NCBI GenBank assembly: GCA_963826505.1
Contig: CAWGXG010000001.1
Location: forward strand, 354,406 to 418,405
Length of the DNA: 64,000 bases
DNA from: CAWGXG01 sp963826505
GTDB lineage: Bacteria > Chloroflexota > Anaerolineae > Aggregatilineales > Aggregatilineaceae
Direction of reading: 5' to 3'
Shown: piece by piece, positions 47,584 through 56,595 of the stretch
Layout: every line of letters begins with the position of its first letter
How positions within the stretch are numbered: position 1 is the stretch's first letter
Position numbers and translations under genes: made by a program
Notes under the pieces: generated by a model
Database searches by the model: none
What the model was told of the DNA's origin: nothing
What the model saw: the letters and a program-made list of their open reading frames with translations, nothing else

Positions 47584-47600
47584 TTACATGAACAATGTAA
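47584..47600. promoter_or_regulatory. LacI-type operator (TTACAT-N5-ATGTAA)
   Basis: A perfect 6-5-6 palindrome 46 bases upstream of the second LacI gene, with another TTACAT half-site at 47649-47654. An A+T-rich stretch between them could hold divergent promoters for the regulator and the propeller protein gene. Confidence 0.55.
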
Positions 47601-47775
47601 CACGATGTCATATTCCAGGTCAATGATTTTGTGAAAAAATGAAACTTGTTACATGATTGAAGAATTGTGTAAGGCTGTTAGAAGCGTGGATGTGCGACGT
47701 GCGCCAAGCCATGTCGGCGCTGCTTTTGTTACAATCTCAACACCTTTTGCCCAATCAGACCCCAGGACACGCCTC

Positions 47776-48732
47776 ATGCGACGCTCATTGATCCCAATCT
47801 TGCTGTTGGCTCTCTTGCTACTCTTGCCCATCGCCGCGCCCGCCCAAACGAACGCCCAAACCAATCCCCAGACCAGCGACCAGCTCGGTGAATTCCTGTT
47901 CACGACGGACAGCATCGTGTTTGGCATCAATGCGGACGGGTCAAACAGCCGCGAGTTGGTCCCGGAATCCGGTTACGGTTATGACAATGACGCGAAGTGG
48001 TCACCGGACGGCTTGTACGTGGCGTTCAATTCTTATCGTTATCAGGGGGATGGCGACGCCCTGTATATCGGCAACACGCGCGACCAGTCCTTGCAGCGCC
48101 TGATTCCTTCTTCCAAGCTGAAGCTTTATTCCGCGCCGCGGTGGGCCCCGGATGGATCGGGGCTGGTGTTTGTGGCGAGCCCCGTGGGCGAAAGCGACAC
48201 ACAAAGCACAATCTATATCATCGGTCGTGACGGCAGCGGTCTGCATGCTGTGCGCCAATCGGGCGACGATGGGTTTATGCTGGCCGCGCCGGTATTTTCG
48301 CCCGACGGCACGCAGATTATGTTCGCAGAAATAGATATGGAGCGGTCCGGGCAGGATCGCCTGCCTACCCGTATCATGACTATGGACACGGACGGCTCCA
48401 ACGCGCGCCAACTGTTCACGATCGAGTCCGCAATCCAGGAACTCTCCGTGTCGCCGGACGGGACCCAACTGGGGTTTACGGTGAATAGGGGATCCTTCTT
48501 AGGGTATGACGACGTGCCGAGCCTCTACGTTACTTCTCTCGACGGCAGCGATCTGCATGCGCTCACGGCCTATAACCCGACCTCGGCCGCGCCGGTGTGG
48601 TCGCCGGACGGCAGCTTGATCGCGTATGTTGGCTATCGCTCGCAGGACGAGCGCGGCATCTTCATCACCGATCTGGAGGGCACCATCGAGCGCCTGGTGC
48701 CCCAAACCTATGGCATTAACCAGTTTGACTGA
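47776..48732 (+). CDS. Exported TolB-like beta-propeller protein
   Basis: A 318-residue protein with a signal peptide (RRSLIPILLLALLLLLPIA, cleaved near APAQT). Five or more PD40/WD40-like blades are seen by the repeat xSPDGxxxAF: WSPDGLYVAF, WAPDGSGLVF, FSPDGTQIMF, SPDGTQLGF, WSPDGSLIAY. The start ATG 47776 is chosen for the signal peptide; the frame is open further upstream. The reading frame ends at TGA 48730-48732 and the same frame continues with a second domain in the next entry, so the gene may really be one longer protein broken by an in-frame stop. Such propellers bind partner proteins or glycans outside the cell. Confidence 0.8.
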   Translation: MRRSLIPILLLALLLLLPIAAPAQTNAQTNPQTSDQLGEFLFTTDSIVFGINADGSNSRELVPESGYGYDNDAKWSPDGLYVAFNSYRYQGDGDALYIGNTRDQSLQRLIPSSKLKLYSAPRWAPDGSGLVFVASPVGESDTQSTIYIIGRDGSGLHAVRQSGDDGFMLAAPVFSPDGTQIMFAEIDMERSGQDRLPTRIMTMDTDGSNARQLFTIESAIQELSVSPDGTQLGFTVNRGSFLGYDDVPSLYVTSLDGSDLHALTAYNPTSAAPVWSPDGSLIAYVGYRSQDERGIFITDLEGTIERLVPQTYGINQFD

Positions 48733-48771
48733 ACTCCAGGGGCGGTCGAATCGCAGATCACCGGGATCAAA

Positions 48772-49314
48772 GTGGTTGATCGCAATCTCTCCACCGTCAT
48801 CGACTCGGATGAGTACGTGCTCAACAACTGCGGCAGTCCCGCTGAGCGCACGGACTCCTGGAGCATTGAGCACCAGTTGAAGCGCACTTTTTCGTTCTTG
48901 ACCAGCGTCAGCGGCGGGACAGAAACGACGACCTGCAATGGCACGAACAACACGTCGACATGGGATGTCGGCGGCGAGATCGGCCCCATCAAAGAGTTGA
49001 TCAACATATCCGGAGGCTACAGCCATTCCACCGAGGTGTCGTCGGAAACGTGCACGGCTGTCAGCAGCGAGCTAACGAGCGCCTACCGGCTCGACGCGGA
49101 AACCACCGTGTCCGAGAGCCGCGAGTTTTCGGTCACGGTGCCGTCCGACAAGATTGTGAAATACGAGATCACGGTGTACGAAGTTTCTCTGCAAGGGTAT
49201 GTCACGGTCGATCGGTCAAACAACTACTACACGGAGTTCATTCAGATTCCGTTTCTGCTGCACGACCGGATTCGCATCGACGCGACTCCCGTTCCGGTGG
49301 TGTGCCCTGGTTAA
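48772..49314 (+). CDS. Beta-strand-rich domain, aerolysin-like pattern, possibly the C-terminus of the propeller protein
   Basis: A stretch of about 180 residues in the same frame as the propeller gene, separated from it only by one TGA. It is rich in Ser/Thr-alternating strands (YSHSTEVSSETC, ESREFSVTVPSDKIVKYEI, GYVTVDRSNNYYTEFI). The alternating pattern and the FSVTVPSDK/ITVYE sequence recall aerolysin/ETX-MTX2 pore-forming folds, though I cannot confirm the family. There is no signal peptide of its own and the GTG start is weak. It therefore probably belongs to the preceding protein, with the TGA being an error, a real nonsense change or a read-through stop. Confidence 0.5.
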   Translation: MVDRNLSTVIDSDEYVLNNCGSPAERTDSWSIEHQLKRTFSFLTSVSGGTETTTCNGTNNTSTWDVGGEIGPIKELINISGGYSHSTEVSSETCTAVSSELTSAYRLDAETTVSESREFSVTVPSDKIVKYEITVYEVSLQGYVTVDRSNNYYTEFIQIPFLLHDRIRIDATPVPVVCPG

Positions 49315-49321
49315 CACATGC

Positions 49322-50359
49322 CTACGGAAAGGCAGTGAACAGATCGCTCAGATCGGCGGAGTCGGCGGCATCGCCCAACAACGGAGTCACGCCGAAGATT
49401 TCCTGCACGGTGCGCAGGGTGGCGCTGTGCGTGTAGGGCAGCGCGTTAGCGTAGCCGTGGCCCTTGGCGTTAGGCGATAATACAATCAAGCCGATCGGGC
49501 CATCGCTGTTGAGCGCGCCCTCGTCCCAGGTGATGATCAGCACGCCGCCGTCCGCGTAGGCGGCTGACGCGAGGATCGGCGGAATGGCCTGGGCCAGCCA
49601 GTCGTCGCCATTCTTCACGCGGTCGACGCTCTGGCAGCCGAGGATATTGTGCATGTCGTTGCACTGATTGGGGATGATCAGGTTGTAGCGCGCCACTGTG
49701 TTGTCTTGCAGGTCGGCGGCCAGTTCCGCATAGGGGCGCACGTGAGCGATACAAGTCGCTGACTGCGGATCGTTGCCGCCGGTCACGTCATCGAAATAAA
49801 CCATAGGGTTGTGCTTGGGCGCATACAGCCCGCTGCCCTTTAACGGGCAGTCCGTGCCGTCGATGCCCTCCTGGTAGCTTTTCCACGTAATCCCCGCCTG
49901 ATCGAGCAGCGTCACGAGGTGCAGGGGCGTGCTCTGATGGTTGGCGCTCGGATCCTTGTCATCCCTGATACCGAAATCGGTGCCCGCTTCCAGCCAGAGA
50001 TAATTCGGCTCGCTGGGATGCACGCCCGGCGGGTTGTAGTACGCCTGGGCATAGGATGCCATCGGGAGCAGGGTTGTGTTGATGTACGGGGCGGACGAAT
50101 TGCCGGAGATGCTGGCCCAGTTCGTATTTTCCATGACGATCAGGAACACGGTGCGGTTGGCGTGTCCGGCTACCAGCGCCTGCTGCGTGGCGATCACTTC
50201 AGGTGCGGCGGTCGGATGGGGGGTCGGGCTGGCAGCCGCTGGCTCGGAAGACGTGAAAACGTCCGAAATGGTCCGCAGTACCGCATACCGGCCGCCCAGC
50301 ATGCCGACGATCGCGCCAAGTATCGCGAGAAGAAAAATGACCCGAGTCTTGTGAGTCAT
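49322..50359 (-). CDS. Membrane-anchored phosphoesterase (acid phosphatase/phospholipase C-like)
   Basis: A 345-residue protein with an N-terminal helix (about 8-25) and a Pro/Thr-rich linker. The catalytic domain resembles the phosphoesterase family of acid phosphatase AcpA and phospholipase C: VFLIVMENTNWASI (metal site), GIRDDKDPSANHQST, DMHNILGCQSVDRV and VLIITWDEGALNSDGPIG. The active site would face outside the cell. It converges on the propeller gene with 7 bases between stops. Substrate unknown. Confidence 0.8.
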   Translation of the reverse strand: MTHKTRVIFLLAILGAIVGMLGGRYAVLRTISDVFTSSEPAAASPTPHPTAAPEVIATQQALVAGHANRTVFLIVMENTNWASISGNSSAPYINTTLLPMASYAQAYYNPPGVHPSEPNYLWLEAGTDFGIRDDKDPSANHQSTPLHLVTLLDQAGITWKSYQEGIDGTDCPLKGSGLYAPKHNPMVYFDDVTGGNDPQSATCIAHVRPYAELAADLQDNTVARYNLIIPNQCNDMHNILGCQSVDRVKNGDDWLAQAIPPILASAAYADGGVLIITWDEGALNSDGPIGLIVLSPNAKGHGYANALPYTHSATLRTVQEIFGVTPLLGDAADSADLSDLFTAFP

Positions 50360-50428
50360 GCCCTGCCACCTCGCCTGCTGCCTGTTCCGGAGATTGGTCG
50401 GAGACCCGCGTCGCCGACCGCACGACAA

Positions 50429-51427
50429 TCACAATTGCACTTCGCCGCGCACCTCATTTGATCGCGTAGCCGCCCACACCAGATCCAAGGCTTTCGCGCC
50501 CTCGCGGATCGGCGTGCGGGTTTCGCCGCCGGTGCGGATCGCGTTCAGCCAGTCCTCTACGACCCTTTGTCTGAAATCGCGCTCTGAGGCGATCACCAAC
50601 GGCGGGCGCTGCGGTTCACCCGTGAAGGTGAACGTGGCGTGGTTGGCATCGGCGAAATCTGCCGTCAGGTGGCGGGTTACCACGCGATAGTCGTTGATCC
50701 ACTTACCGGGGATGGCGTTGTTGGTCGCGTAGACCACGCCCAGCGCCCGGCTTTTGAAGCTGATCACGGTAGCGCTCACATCTTCGACGGTGTAACGCGG
50801 CACGTCCTGATGAAACAAGTTTTCCTGACGGCTGTAGACCTCTACGGCATCGCCTGCGAGGAAGCGCAGCAGGTCGAACATGTGGATGACCTGCTCAAAC
50901 AGTTGGCCGCCGGATTTGGAGCGATCGCGCCACCAATCGGCGTGCAGCGCGTTGCAGAAATAGCGCGCGCTGATCAGCGCGACCGGCCCGGCTTCGCCGG
51001 AAGCGATCATGTCATGCAGCCGTTCTACCGCTTCGCCAAAGCGGAACATGAAGCCCACCTGTGTCTTGATCCCGGCTTTTTCGGCGGCTTCCACCATGCG
51101 CCAGCCGTGATCAGGCGTCAGGGCGATCGGTTTCTCGATCAGGACGTGGATGCCGCGTTCTGCTGCGCGCTCGACCTCGTCAGTGTGCCCATAGGGGGGC
51201 AGGGCGATCACAAGGGCGTCCAGGTCCACCTGATCGAACAGCGCCCGATGATCGGAGAACACCTGCGCCTGACCGCTGGCATACTGCTGTGAAAAGGCGC
51301 GGGCTTTGTCGTCGTGCCGGTCGCAAAACGCGACCAGCTCAAAGGCGTCAGGCAATTGGGCGATAACCTGCGCATGGCGGTGGGCATAGTTCCCGCAGCC
51401 TAGAATCGCAGTGCGAAGACGGCTCAT
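50429..51427 (-). CDS. Gfo/Idh/MocA-family oxidoreductase
   Basis: A 332-residue dehydrogenase. The Rossmann start is LRTAILGCGNYAHRHAQV, and the catalytic Lys is in VLIEKPIALTPDHG. Residues 120-332 form the C-terminal sheet domain (GFMFRFGEAVERLHDM, GGQLFEQVIHMFDLLRFL). It is followed upstream, 32 bases away, by a zinc-type alcohol dehydrogenase on the same strand. The two together suggest an oxidation/reduction pair acting on a sugar or cyclitol. Confidence 0.88.
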   Translation of the reverse strand: MSRLRTAILGCGNYAHRHAQVIAQLPDAFELVAFCDRHDDKARAFSQQYASGQAQVFSDHRALFDQVDLDALVIALPPYGHTDEVERAAERGIHVLIEKPIALTPDHGWRMVEAAEKAGIKTQVGFMFRFGEAVERLHDMIASGEAGPVALISARYFCNALHADWWRDRSKSGGQLFEQVIHMFDLLRFLAGDAVEVYSRQENLFHQDVPRYTVEDVSATVISFKSRALGVVYATNNAIPGKWINDYRVVTRHLTADFADANHATFTFTGEPQRPPLVIASERDFRQRVVEDWLNAIRTGGETRTPIREGAKALDLVWAATRSNEVRGEVQL

Positions 51428-51459
51428 CAGCGTATCGGCTCCTTGCTAAAGCATAATCG

Positions 51460-52497
51460 CTAGAATTCCATGACCGCCAGCACGACGTCGTTGGGCCGCT
51501 GATCGAGGGTCTCAAACAGATCGGCGGCCTGTGTGAAGGGGGCGCGGTGCGTGATGATCGGGCGCAGATCGAGCACACCCTCGGCTTGCAGACGCACGGC
51601 GCTCTGCCACAGGCGCATTTTGTTCCAGCGGTGTTGCAGCTCGGGCGCTACGCCCGAAATCTGCGAGCACACCAGGTTGATGCGGTTGTGATGAAATTCC
51701 TCGCCGAGCGTGAGATGGCTGGCCTCGCCTTGAAAGAAGCCCAGCGCGACGACGCGCGACGAATACGCCACCGCGCGGATCGCTTCGTTGAGCGCCGCCG
51801 TGGACCCGGAGACTTCGATGCATACATCCGCGCCGCGTCCGCCGGTCAGGTCTTTGATGCGTTCGGCCACGGGCTCGCGTCCGGCGTTCAGCGTGACGCT
51901 GGCCCCTAACGCTCTCGCCATTTCCAGCCGCGAGTCGTGAAGATCCACCGCGATGACGCTGGCGCCGGAGCGCCGCGCCATCAGCGCGACGATCTGGCCG
52001 AGCGCGCCCATCCCGAACACGGCGACCGTGTCACCCAGGCGCAGGGCGGCATCGTGCACGCCGTTGAGCGCGATCGCGCCCAAATGGGAGAAAATCCCAA
52101 AGATCGGATCGGCTCCCGGTGGCATCAGGCGCGGCAGGACATAGTCCAGCGGGGCGACGTGGTGCGTGCGGTGCCCCCAGGTTCCGAACACCTGCGCGCC
52201 AACTGCTACGTCCTGCACGTCGGCTCCCACTTCGACAATTTCGCCGACTTCTTCATAGCCCAGGTTGGTCACCGGGTAATGCAGCGAGCTTTCGGCGTCG
52301 GACAAGAACAGCCGCCGGGTCTCGTCCCATCGTTTAGAGAGATAGGGGTTGGTTCCCCGGTAAAGCGTCAGTTCCGTGCCCGCGCTGATGCCCGAATACA
52401 AAGTGCGGATGCGCACCTCATCCGGTTTGAGGGGCACGTCATCATAGGATTGATAGCCGGGCGTGCGGGGTGCCGTTAACACCAATACTTGGCCCAT
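51460..52497 (-). CDS. Zinc-binding-type medium-chain dehydrogenase
   Basis: A 345-residue MDR enzyme. The catalytic domain has GISAGTELTLYRG and LGYEEVGEIVEVG; the expected first zinc Cys is replaced in the GISAGTE segment, as in the BchC/sugar-ketoreductase subgroup. The coenzyme domain has VAVFGMGALGQIVALMARRSG and VCIEVSGSTAALNEAIR. ATG 52497 has AGGAG upstream. It is paired with the Gfo/Idh gene downstream. Confidence 0.85.
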   Translation of the reverse strand: MGQVLVLTAPRTPGYQSYDDVPLKPDEVRIRTLYSGISAGTELTLYRGTNPYLSKRWDETRRLFLSDAESSLHYPVTNLGYEEVGEIVEVGADVQDVAVGAQVFGTWGHRTHHVAPLDYVLPRLMPPGADPIFGIFSHLGAIALNGVHDAALRLGDTVAVFGMGALGQIVALMARRSGASVIAVDLHDSRLEMARALGASVTLNAGREPVAERIKDLTGGRGADVCIEVSGSTAALNEAIRAVAYSSRVVALGFFQGEASHLTLGEEFHHNRINLVCSQISGVAPELQHRWNKMRLWQSAVRLQAEGVLDLRPIITHRAPFTQAADLFETLDQRPNDVVLAVMEF

Positions 52498-52666
52498 AGT
52501 GCTCCTGTAGGCAGCGCGCGCCTGTGGCTTCAAGCACAGCGCGCTGTACGAACTTCGTGATGCTTCAGACTCAAGGGAAGACAATAGCAGTGGATGGTAA
52601 TTTTCACAACGTTCGGCTTGGGGAGAAACCGTTCAACGGGCGGTCAGGGAATGCGGTCTCAAACGT

Positions 52667-52704
52667 CAGAACGTGCTGGTCCATCCAGCGACCAGCACGT
52701 TCTG
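52667..52704. terminator. Perfect 15-bp hairpin in the 52.5-52.8 kb gap
   Basis: CAGAACGTGCTGGTC pairs perfectly with GACCAGCACGTTCTG over an 8-base loop, about 107 bases after the monooxygenase stop. It has no T tract on either strand. The rest of the 313-base gap shows nothing recognisable. Confidence 0.5.
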
Positions 52705-52810
52705 GTAAATTGGGGAGGGGTACGAGCACGGGTCACCACCGGTATTCTGTCTACCACGATTGGAGCAGCGAACAACCGTATGTCCTGACCTGCACGCTTT
52801 CACCCGCCTC

Positions 52811-53967
52811 TCACACGGACACCGCCGCCGAAATATCATAGCCGACTACCGCACTGAGGCTGCGATCGCGCACGCGTTCCGGGGTCATTTTGAGGGCCAC
52901 ATTGCGGGCCAAACAAAGAATCGGGTTATGAAGCTGGCCCGCGGCGCCGATCCTTCGCGACTGCCGCACAATGGATTGTGCCCGAGGCAGACGGATCGCT
53001 TGATAGTGCGCGAAGGCCGCCTCAATGTCCGCCACGGACGCAAGATAATAGGCTAGCGCGTAAGCGTCCTCGATGGCCTGACACGCGCCCTGACCCAAAT
53101 TGGGAGTCATGGCGTGCGCGGCATCGCCCAACATTACCACGCAGCCCTTGTACCACTGCGCGATGGGCTCAACGTCGTAGATATCATTGTGCAGAATGTC
53201 TGAGGCGGGCGTTTCGTCGATGAGCGTGGGATCGGTGTGTGCCAACGTGCAAACAACGTTTGGAGATGGGCTTTGGTGGCTTCTGGCGTCGGCAAGTGCT
53301 GATCTTTGGGCGTGTTTTCAGTCCCAAACCAGTAGACGCGTCCCTGGGAAAGCGGCGCCAACCCAAAACGGGAGCCGCGCCCCCAGCTTTCGCCCCAACC
53401 GTGTGCCACGCGCGCATGGTCGAAGGGCAGAACGGCCCGGTAGGCCGTATACCCGGAGTACACTGGGCGAACCTGTGGACTGATTTGCTTCCGCACTGTG
53501 GAATGGATGCCGTCGGCGGCAATCAACACATCGCCTTGCGCGGTCGTGCCGTTGGCGAAATGCGCGATGATTCCGTCCGGGGTCTCTTCGTAGTGGGTGA
53601 AATCCGATCCCAATTGAATCGGTGTGTGGATCTGAGCGCACAGTAGCTTGTGCAGTTCGGCGCGATGCACGATCGTCGCGTCGATGACCGAATGCTGGTT
53701 CGGATCGTTCATTTTTGCAGCGGTCAGGATAGCGCCGGTCGAGCTTCGAACCGAGCCTTGTCCCTCGTAGGTGCCCAGGTTGAGCAGGGCGTCACGCATT
53801 CCCAGTGCTTTGAACACCGCGATAGCGTTCGCCCACAAGGTAATGCCAGCTCCAACCGCCTGCACCTCGGCTGTACGTTCGTAGATTTCGACTTCGATGG
53901 CACGCTGCTCCAAAGCGATGGCAGCGGTTAGCCCGCCGATCCCGGCCCCGATAACAATTGCTTTCAT
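52811..53967 (-). CDS. FAD-dependent monooxygenase (aromatic hydroxylase type), frameshifted
   Basis: A group A flavoprotein monooxygenase of about 385 residues. The first frame gives KAIVIGAGIGGLTAAIALEQ (FAD), IVHRAELHKLL, GDVLIAADGIHSTVRKQI (the DG motif) and GYTAYRAVLPFD. After a shift at about 53225-53250 the second frame gives the GD motif CVVMLGDAAHAMTPNLGQGACQAIEDA. Both halves are needed for FAD binding, so a sequence error is likely. ATG 53967 has GGAGA about 9 bases upstream. By eye its G+C is a little lower than its neighbours, so it may be a transferred gene. The substrate is likely an aromatic acid or a carotenoid-like compound, but this is unproven. Confidence 0.8.
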
Positions 53968-54339
53968 GATGAGTGTCTCCAAAGGCTAACGTCGTCGCCG
54001 CGACTGATAATGGCGCGGCTTAGATGTCGTGTGCTGCCGACCGAGGCAGTCGCCGGTGCACGGCTGGGCGACTCGACGGCAAGCCTTGACCGCAGTGCCG
54101 TGCCGCTACGAGATCCCTGGATGCGGACCCATGCTCTAGACAAGATGCCAGACTCTGGCGGGGCGAATGTGTGCGGAATCACACGCGTGCTTGTTGGGCG
54201 TTTTTGCGTGGCCTGCAGGACGGGGTCGACGAATGAGCGCCGTTCTACGCTGTAATGCTTAACTTTCGCCAACTGGTGAAGCAACATTCTCTTCGCTCGG
54301 AGCAACTCTCTTGAACAAAAACTGTTTTCCACCGGAAAG

Positions 54340-54357
54340 AATACAGATGGCTGTATT
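54340..54357. promoter_or_regulatory. Inverted repeat AATACAG-N4-CTGTATT, candidate operator
   Basis: A perfect 7-4-7 inverted repeat just downstream of the predicted transcription start of the minus-strand promoter, a position typical of repressor sites. No regulator gene is adjacent. Confidence 0.45.
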
Positions 54358-54371
54358 TCATAAAGATCACA

Positions 54372-54400
54372 ATTATCATAATAATAGTATAAATTGTCAA
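54372..54400 (-). promoter_or_regulatory. Consensus-like sigma70 promoter for the monooxygenase
   Basis: Read on the minus strand, TTGACA (54400-54395) and GATAAT (54377-54372) are 17 bases apart. Start of transcription would be near 54365. Confidence 0.65.
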
Positions 54401-54581
54401 ATTTCGAAACGATGTGACGATCTCGGCCACGCGGGGAATAGGGGGTCCTCAAACGGCCCGCCAGAGCGGTAAACAACGATGTTCTCAACAGGCAAATACA
54501 GCAGACGCGCGGGTGCCGAAGAACGCATGCACTCGCGCGTCTGGCGCGCTATTCATATATTTGTCTATTGCTTGGCGGTAC

Positions 54582-56560
54582 CTAGCTCAAGAAATCATCC
54601 GCCAGATCGAGCACGGTCCGCAGCGGCAGCGCGCCCAGCACCGGGTTATCCACGATGCGTTGCAGCGTCTCGCGCTGGGCGGCGTCCAGACCGCTTTCGC
54701 GCTCCAGGAGCGTCTCCGCCAGTTCGCCCAGGCCCACATTCTGCTTGACGGCGTCCGCATAGTCCTGCGCGACGAGGCGCAGCAGCGCTTGGATGCTGCC
54801 CCGGCCTTGGTCGCTCTTGCCACCACCGAGCGCGTCCGCAAACTGATCGACCACGCGGCGCGCGCCAGTGGGCAGCGCATCGTACACGCCCTGCGTCGCT
54901 TGCGCCGCCGTGACGAGCTGCAACACGCGGTGCGCGGTGTTGGTGTCGCCGTACAAATTCATCTTCATGCCCTTGATCGCTTCGCCCAGGGCTTCGGCGC
55001 GCGCCACTTCCACCGCTTTCTGTACGTCCGCGTTCAGGCGCGCCAGCTCCAGGTCCTTGCCGACGGCGTCATGCGAGGCCAGAGCTTCGGCGCGGGCTTT
55101 CTCGCCTTCGGCTTCGGCCAGCAGCTTCTGACGGGTCGCTTCGGTCTCCTGCTGCAAGACTTTGACCCGCTCCAACGCGACCTGGACATCCGCCAGACCT
55201 GGCGGCGCTGGCGCGCTCGCGCTCGCCTAACGCGGCCATGCGCGCGCGTATCGAGATCGGCTTCGGCGCGCGTGCGGGCTGCCTCGGACTCCGAGATCGC
55301 GATCTTGCGATCCGATTCGGCTATTTCCTGGCGGCGCAGTGATTCGATCTCGACTTCGCCGCGCGTTTCGATCACACGCCGGTCCACGTCCAGGCGGGCA
55401 TTCAGCAGATCGATCTCGGCTTCGCGCTCAGCAGCGGCTTTCTCGGTGACCAGCAGCGCCTCTTGCAGCGCGCGTTCCCGCTCGCGGTCCGCTTCGATCT
55501 GCGCCAGCGTGGCGTTCAGCTTCTTCACCGTCGCTTCGAGGATGTGCGTTTCGCGTTCCTGTTCGGCCAGCGCCAACGCTTCTTCGCGCAGCACTTTTTC
55601 CAGCTCAATCGCTTTCTGCATCTGCTCGCGCAGCAGCACGAGCATGCGCTCGTTTTCCACGCGCTCTTCTTCCAGCGAGCGATCAGCCAGCAGCTTGGCG
55701 CGTTCGGCTTCTTCGCGGCGTTGTTCCTGCGCGATGCGCGCGGCGGTTTCCTCTTCGGCGCGCACCACGGCGATATTGCGCGTGCGCTGCGCGCGTTCCA
55801 CGTCGATTTCTTCCTGGATGCTCATTTGCTGGCGTTCGGCATCGGCATCGAGCCGGGTACGTTCCAGCGTCCCCAGGCGCTCCAGGCGGGTTTTCTCGGT
55901 GAGCGCTTCTTCGATCACGGCGGCGTTTGCCCGCGCCACCTGCGCGCCGAGGATATCGTCCGTCGAAAACTGGCCTTGCAGCGTGGGGCGCAAGACCAGG
56001 ATGCTGACGCTTTCCAGCACCAGCCCGTTTTCGGCCAGATCGTCGCGCAGACGTGCCTGCACCTGTTGGATGAACTCCATGCGGCGTTCGAGCAGACCGC
56101 GCTGCTCGAAGGTGACGGCCACGTCGCGCACGGCACCGTTAATTTTGGGTTCGACCAACCGGCGCACGCTGGACTCGCTGACCATGTCGCCGCCGATCGT
56201 CCGCGCGGCGATGCTGATATGGTCGGCGTCGTGCGCGACTTTCACAAAAAAGCGTGCTTCAAAATCAACATATTGGGGATCGCGCGTGATGAGGGCGTTT
56301 TCTTCCAGGTGGCGCACTTCGATCGACATCGTTTCGAGCGACACCCACTTGATGCGGTGCAGAAAGCCGAAGACCCACGCCGCGCCGTTCATGACCACCG
56401 TCGGCGTGGAGGCCCGCGCGCCGCGCAGCCCGCCCGTCCGCACAAAGGCTGTCGTCGCTGTCGTCTTCACGTAGGAGCGTGACAGCAGCCGGATGATCAG
56501 CCAGCCCACGCCTGCCACTATCAATACAAGTACGATCAGACTCGCCAAATTCTCAAGCAT
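54582..56560 (-). CDS. SPFH/band 7 (flotillin-like) membrane protein, two frameshifts
   Basis: About 655 residues after correction. An N-terminal helix (about 7-26) is followed by the SPFH domain (FLHRIKWVSLETMSIEVRHL, QYVDFEARFFVKV) and a very long Glu/Ala/Arg-rich coiled coil (about 230-480), as in flotillins. The tail is helical (GLADVQVALERVKVLQQ, NTAHRVLQLVTAAQ). Two frame changes lie at about 55235 and 55200 (around MAALGERERA). Flotillins scaffold membrane microdomains. GAGGTG precedes ATG 56560. It stands alone, between the monooxygenase and hyuB genes. Confidence 0.83.
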
Positions 56561-56595
56561 GGTTCACCTCATTAAGTTCAACGCGCGCGCCGGCC

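Larger units (their letters stand above)
53968..54581. other. 614-base gap upstream of the monooxygenase gene
   Basis: No convincing gene. The minus strand holds the promoter and palindrome listed below, which would give a leader of about 400 bases before the monooxygenase. A weak open frame without family resemblance runs through it. The part near 54240-54400 is notably A+T-rich compared with the rest of the window. Confidence 0.5.

Noticed and set aside
53964..54488. A 174-residue open frame on the minus strand upstream of the monooxygenase
   Set aside because: No family resemblance, low-complexity Arg/Ser composition, and it overlaps the predicted promoter and leader.
54414..56474. A 686-residue Ser/Arg-rich open frame opposite the SPFH gene
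   Set aside because: It is the mirror of the Glu/Ala/Arg-rich coiled coil; the repeats are an artefact of that composition.
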